Assembly: GCA_004552485.1 (NCBI GenBank)
Contig: SFOH01000064.1
Location: 1-9,995, forward strand
Reading direction: 5' to 3'
DNA length: 9,995 nt
Source of the DNA: Bacteroidales bacterium
GTDB taxonomy: Bacteria; Bacteroidota; Bacteroidia; Bacteroidales; Muribaculaceae
Position 1 is the stretch's first letter; every line of letters starts with the position of its first letter. The notes under the pieces are model-generated. The model saw only the letters and a list, made by a program, of their open reading frames with translations. It searched no databases and was not told the DNA's origin. Made by a program: the position numbers and the translations under genes. Positions 7,559 to 9,995 of the stretch are shown here, piece after piece.

Positions 7559-8239
7559 TTACCACTCGTAGCCGAGCGTGATGCCCAGGTTGGAGAGAGT
7601 GGCTGATTCGTAGGAGTAGCCCCAGTAATCGTTGTCGTTATTTGTGAGCAGCTGATAGGTCAGGCCGATGTTGAAGGCCCGGCGGGGCTTCTCGGCATTC
7701 ACCGGGATGCGCATACCTATCTGCGGTTTGAAGAAGAACTGGGTGTTGTTGCCTATGTATGTGTGCTGCAAAACGACAGGGCCGTCGCCGAGAATCCAGG
7801 CGGCGCCTAATTTCAGGTCGATGAAGAATCCGGTTTTGTTCATGGCGCCGATGTTGAAGCGGAAATCGGTGAACACCGGAATCATGCACTTGGTGTAGTA
7901 TTCCTTAGTGGGACTAACGCCTTCAGGATAGTAGCCGGAGTAATAGCTCGGGCCGTCGTCGTCGGCCGTGCTGTGGGCGACGTCCACGCCGATGCCGACG
8001 CCCATAAAGAACCAGTCGGCATATTTGAAGCCCTGCGAAGTACTGATTCCCACACAGTTGAGGCGGTTCGAGCCGATGCCGGCCGTGCCGGAGAGCTCCA
8101 CGAAGCCTTTATAGTTGAGGCCGCCTTGCAGGGCGGGTGAAATCAGAGAGGGCAGCTGGTTGGCGATCTCCCAGTATTGAGCGTGTGCGGCGCCGAGGCC
8201 CATGAGCAGTGCCGCGGTCATTGTCAGTATCTTTTTCAT
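7559..8239 (-). CDS. Secreted beta-barrel-like outer-membrane protein
   Basis: A 226-residue protein with a clear Sec signal peptide: MKKI, a hydrophobic core, and an AHA cleavage site after about residue 20. The mature part has alternating polar and hydrophobic strands with many aromatic residues and glycines, for example FFIDLKLGAAWILG and FFKPQIGMRIPV. It ends in LGITLGYEW, a C-terminal strand closing on an aromatic residue as in outer-membrane barrels. Size suggests a small eight- to ten-strand barrel similar to porin-family proteins of Bacteroidetes; no substrate can be inferred. The ATG at 8239 sits directly before the signal sequence. The gene is 111 nt downstream of tRNA-Leu on the same strand, and no TAnnTTTG promoter is visible in that gap. 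Confidence 0.8.
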   Translation of the reverse strand: MKKILTMTAALLMGLGAAHAQYWEIANQLPSLISPALQGGLNYKGFVELSGTAGIGSNRLNCVGISTSQGFKYADWFFMGVGIGVDVAHSTADDDGPSYYSGYYPEGVSPTKEYYTKCMIPVFTDFRFNIGAMNKTGFFIDLKLGAAWILGDGPVVLQHTYIGNNTQFFFKPQIGMRIPVNAEKPRRAFNIGLTYQLLTNNDNDYWGYSYESATLSNLGITLGYEW

Positions 8240-8350
8240 GATCGAAGGGGTGTTAGGTCGTTATGTATTTATGTATAAACACGCGGCCGGGGCACTTGGT
8301 TTGCGTGCGCTGCCACGGGTCCGTGAAAGTGTATCGATAGGGAGACGTTG
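8240..8350 (-). other. Gap between tRNA-Leu and the outer-membrane protein gene
   Basis: On the minus strand the gap begins GC-rich after the tRNA and ends in an A/T-rich tract (8255-8280) just before the start codon. I see neither a hairpin with a T-run that would end the tRNA transcript nor a TTTG/TAnnTTTG promoter for the protein gene. Either an alternative sigma factor is used, or the tRNA promoter reads through. Confidence 0.3.
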
Positions 8351-8432
8351 TGCGCGCGAGGGGACTCGAACCCCTACAACCGTAGTTATCAGATCCTAAG
8401 TCTGACGCGGCTACCAATTACGCCACGCGCGC
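8351..8432 (-). tRNA. tRNA-Leu (anticodon UAG)
   Basis: An 82-nt class II tRNA on the minus strand. The acceptor arms GCGCGCG (8432-8426) and CGCGCGC (8358-8352) pair fully, with A73 at 8351. The D-arm has the AATTGGTA loop. The anticodon stem TCAGA/TCTGA encloses the loop CTTAGGA, with anticodon TAG at 8398-8396, reading CUA-type leucine codons. A variable arm is present (around TAACTACGGTTGTA), as expected for leucine. The T-arm is AGGGG-TTCGAGT-CCCCT. CCA is not encoded. All stems are intact. Confidence 0.97.
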
Positions 8433-8443
8433 TTTTGTGCCTG

Positions 8444-8474
8444 CAAAGTTACGCAAAAAAACGTAAACCGCAAA
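8444..8474 (-). promoter_or_regulatory. Bacteroidetes housekeeping promoter of tRNA-Leu
   Basis: On the minus strand, TTTG (8474-8471) is followed 19 bp later by TAACTTTG (8451-8444), a complete match to the Bacteroidetes primary-sigma consensus TTTG and TAnnTTTG with the expected spacing. The transcript would start near 8439, leaving a leader of about 6-7 nt before the tRNA. Confidence 0.85.
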
Positions 8475-8482
8475 CTTCAGGT

Positions 8483-8554
8483 AAAAAAGAGCCACAAATG
8501 CGGACGGAAAAGAGAAGAAATCGGGCCCTGCTCCACTGATTTCCGTGTTGCTCT
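8483..8554 (-). terminator. Possible terminator of the DMT transporter gene
   Basis: On the minus strand AGAGCAAC (8554-8547) can pair with GTGGCTCT (8495-8488) with one mismatch, immediately followed by a six-T run (8488-8483). An inner GAAATC/GATTTC pair (8543-8538 and 8522-8517) could compact the 51-nt loop. It lies 9 nt after the transporter stop and just upstream of the tRNA promoter, the right place to insulate the two. The long loop keeps confidence moderate. Confidence 0.4.
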
Positions 8555-8563
8555 GCGGTGCGT

Positions 8564-9523
8564 TCACCGGCCTTGGGCGCGCAGGGCGTGGCGCCGTGAG
8601 AGCCAGTCGCCCAGCCACAGGCCGCCGATGATGAGCACGCAGCCGATGATGCCTATCGCCGTGATTTTCTCGTCGAGGATGAAGAAGGCGGCTATCATGG
8701 TGACCGGCGTCTGGAAGTACATGTAGTTGCCGGCGGTGACGGCTCCGAGGCTCTTGATGGCGATGGCCCAGAGCAGGTAGGCGGCCATGGAGGCGCCGAG
8801 GCTCAGGAACAGCAGATTGAGCAGAGCGTCGTAGCTGCAGAAGAAGTCGGTGGGATTGTGCAGGTTGCCGGGCATGATGAACAGGAAGGGGATGGCCGTG
8901 ATGACGCCGTAAAAGAAGGTCTTGCGGGTGGCGTACCACACGTCGTAGTTGGCCGACAGGCGTCGGAGCACCAGCGAGTAGATGGCCCACGAGAGGGCGG
9001 CGCCAATGGAGAGAAAGTCGCCCAAGGGGTTGACTTCCAGCGAAGTGGCCGAGTTGAAGATGACGCACGCCACGCCGATGAAGGCTATGGCCGAGCCAAG
9101 GAGGATGCGCCAGTCGAAGCGCCCGCGGTTGTACAGGAATCCGGCTAACAGCACCGTCAGCAGCGGCGACAGCGAGGTCAGCAGCGACACGTCGGTCGAC
9201 GACACAACCTTCAGCGCCGTGTTCTCGGCGATGAAATAGATTGAGCCGGCCGTCACGCCGCACGCGCAGAACAGCAGTTCGTCGCGCAGCGAGTGGCTTC
9301 GGAAGCGCTTGTGCGAGATGGCCAGCACGAGCAGGTAGGCCATCGTGAAGCGGTAGATATACAGCTCAACTGTGCCCATGTGGTGCACGTCGAGCAACAC
9401 GGATGACGAGACGAACGAGAGGCCCCACATGGTCACGCAGGCCGCGGCGGCGATGTGGGAAAGGATTAGTGAACGTTGGGATCTTGCGAGAGAAAAATTG
9501 TGTCGGTCAGTTTCAGGCGTCAT
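8564..9523 (-). CDS. EamA/DMT superfamily metabolite transporter
   Basis: An inner-membrane permease of the drug/metabolite transporter superfamily, about 319 residues from the chosen start, with ten predicted helices in two EamA repeats. The first repeat contains the family-typical stretch IAENTALKVVSSTDVSLLTSLSPLLTVLLA; the second has AIKSLGAVTAGNYMYFQTPVTMIAAFFILDEKIT, with the hallmark acidic-lysine turn before the last helices. The tail is short and basic. Substrate cannot be predicted; relatives export amino acids and other metabolites. The ATG at 9523 (MTPETDRHNF) is preferred. An in-frame ATG at 9631 would add 36 residues that have no family counterpart I know of and overlap a hairpin-rich leader. 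It is transcribed away from the lipoprotein-like gene at the window end. Confidence 0.88.
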   Translation of the reverse strand: MTPETDRHNFSLARSQRSLILSHIAAAACVTMWGLSFVSSSVLLDVHHMGTVELYIYRFTMAYLLVLAISHKRFRSHSLRDELLFCACGVTAGSIYFIAENTALKVVSSTDVSLLTSLSPLLTVLLAGFLYNRGRFDWRILLGSAIAFIGVACVIFNSATSLEVNPLGDFLSIGAALSWAIYSLVLRRLSANYDVWYATRKTFFYGVITAIPFLFIMPGNLHNPTDFFCSYDALLNLLFLSLGASMAAYLLWAIAIKSLGAVTAGNYMYFQTPVTMIAAFFILDEKITAIGIIGCVLIIGGLWLGDWLSRRHALRAQGR

Positions 9524-9667
9524 AAAAAGGCGTTTTTGTTCAACATGGCCGCACCTTGCTGCGATTCCCCCGGTGATGACGGGGTCAGGGAGCTCACCGT
9601 TATGCGGGGATAACGGTCTGTGGGATGACATGGGCGGGAGGACGCGGGCGCTCCCGTCTGCTATTAT
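9524..9667 (-). promoter_or_regulatory. Hairpin-rich 5' leader of the DMT transporter
   Basis: Between the predicted transcript start (near 9667) and the ATG at 9523 lie four inverted repeats. In order they are CGGGAG/CTCCCG (9656-9651 with 9640-9635), a perfect 8-bp ACCGTTAT/ATAACGGT stem (9617-9610 with 9603-9596), CCCCG/CGGGG (9584-9580 with 9572-9568) and CGCA/TGCG (9563-9560 with 9553-9550). I do not recognise it as a known riboswitch class. It may be a regulatory leader, or partly coding if the upstream ATG at 9631 is used. Confidence 0.4.
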
Positions 9668-9671
9668 TTTG

Positions 9672-9702
9672 CAAATTTAATATAAATTATTGTGTTTACA
9701 AA
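9672..9702 (-). promoter_or_regulatory. Bacteroidetes housekeeping promoter of the DMT transporter
   Basis: On the minus strand TTTG (9702-9699) lies exactly 19 bp before TAAATTTG (9679-9672), a full consensus match and the same spacing as the tRNA-Leu promoter. Transcription would begin near 9667. The -33 box overlaps a small inverted repeat, TGTTT-ACA-AAACA (9693-9705). Confidence 0.8.
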
Positions 9703-9724
9703 ACATCAGTCCGGAAAAATTTGT

Positions 9725-9732
9725 TATCTTTG
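9725..9732 (+). promoter_or_regulatory. Promoter -7 element of the lipoprotein-like gene
   Basis: TATCTTTG followed by CAGA is a typical Bacteroidetes -7 box (TAnnTTTG). Transcription would start near 9738, giving a leader of about 105 nt before the ATG. No exact TTTG lies 19-21 bp upstream; TTTA at 9695-9698 is 26 bp away. It is back-to-back with the transporter promoter. Confidence 0.6.
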
Positions 9733-9843
9733 CAGACGAAAGCACAACATCGACGCATCGGCCGGCACGGCTAAACGCGTCAGTCTCATTGATTTTCCGT
9801 CGCTCTGAACACAGAATTATTAATAACATAAAGCAATAAAAGT

Positions 9844-9995
9844 ATGAAAATCTTACGTATGGCATTAATCGCCACCGTGGCCGTAGGCCTTCTCGGTGCC
9901 GAAACCTCATGTTCTTCAATGACCAACACCGGCAAAGGCGCTCTGATTGGCGGCGGTGCCGGTGCAGGCGTGGGTGCCGGCATCGGCGCTCTGAT
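9844..9995 (+). CDS. Glycine-zipper lipoprotein-like protein, N-terminal part only
   Basis: The first 50 codons of a gene cut by the window end. The ATG at 9844 follows an A-rich tract. Residues 1-22 form a basic, then hydrophobic signal sequence (MKILRMALIATVAVGLLGAETS), with Cys23 as the likely lipidation site. A run of alternating glycine and small residues follows (ALIGGGAGAGVGAGIGAL), a glycine zipper. This N-terminus is typical of YiaD-like OmpA-family lipoproteins of Bacteroidetes, whose peptidoglycan-binding OmpA domain comes later; that domain is not in view. The box before Cys23 (E-T-S) has glutamate at -3, where a hydrophobic residue is usual. It is driven by its own promoter at 9725. 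Confidence 0.75.
   Translation, partial: MKILRMALIATVAVGLLGAETSCSSMTNTGKGALIGGGAGAGVGAGIGAL

Noticed and set aside
8290..8304. A second sigma-54-like match on the plus strand (GGGCACTTGGTTTGC)
   Set aside because: It has two core mismatches and points antisense into the tRNA with no gene downstream. It shows that weaker matches arise by chance.
8348..8539. A 63-codon plus-strand frame across the tRNA region
   Set aside because: It is antisense to an intact tRNA gene and its promoter.
9524..9667. Assignment of the transporter leader to a known riboswitch class (TPP, SAM, cobalamin, fluoride, guanidine)
   Set aside because: I looked for the conserved core sequences of these classes and found none convincingly.

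Overview
The window looks like a chromosomal segment from a GC-rich member of the Bacteroidales, probably Muribaculaceae-like; the genus cannot be fixed from this sequence. Supporting signs are Bacteroidetes-type promoters (TTTG, 19 bp, TAnnTTTG), A/T-rich start regions without clear Shine-Dalgarno sequences, and Bacteroidetes-restricted families (DUF4293, DUF5063). No phage, transposase, CRISPR array or defence gene is visible. It is mostly a housekeeping region.

Left part (1-4673). A gene-free stretch with short direct repeats and a strong intrinsic terminator precedes a tightly packed plus-strand cluster: yicC (RNase-like YicC), gmk (guanylate kinase), nadD (NAD biosynthesis adenylyltransferase), a DUF5063 protein, an M18 metalloaminopeptidase and a small two-helix membrane protein. 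Two start/stop overlaps and gaps of at most 57 nt suggest one operon.

Middle (4674-7558). A 117-bp gap contains a near-consensus sigma-54 (-24/-12) promoter. It is followed by a 730-residue TPR protein of unknown role and a four-helix DUF4293 protein. A short convergent intergenic region follows.

Right part (7559-9995). The minus strand carries a secreted beta-barrel-like outer-membrane protein, tRNA-Leu(UAG) with a textbook promoter, and an EamA/DMT transporter. The transporter's promoter lies about 145 nt upstream of the preferred start, leaving a leader full of hairpins. Divergently, a plus-strand promoter drives a glycine-zipper lipoprotein-like gene that runs off the window end.

The points most worth following are the sigma-54 promoter of the TPR gene, which would give an almost leaderless mRNA, and the structured transporter leader.
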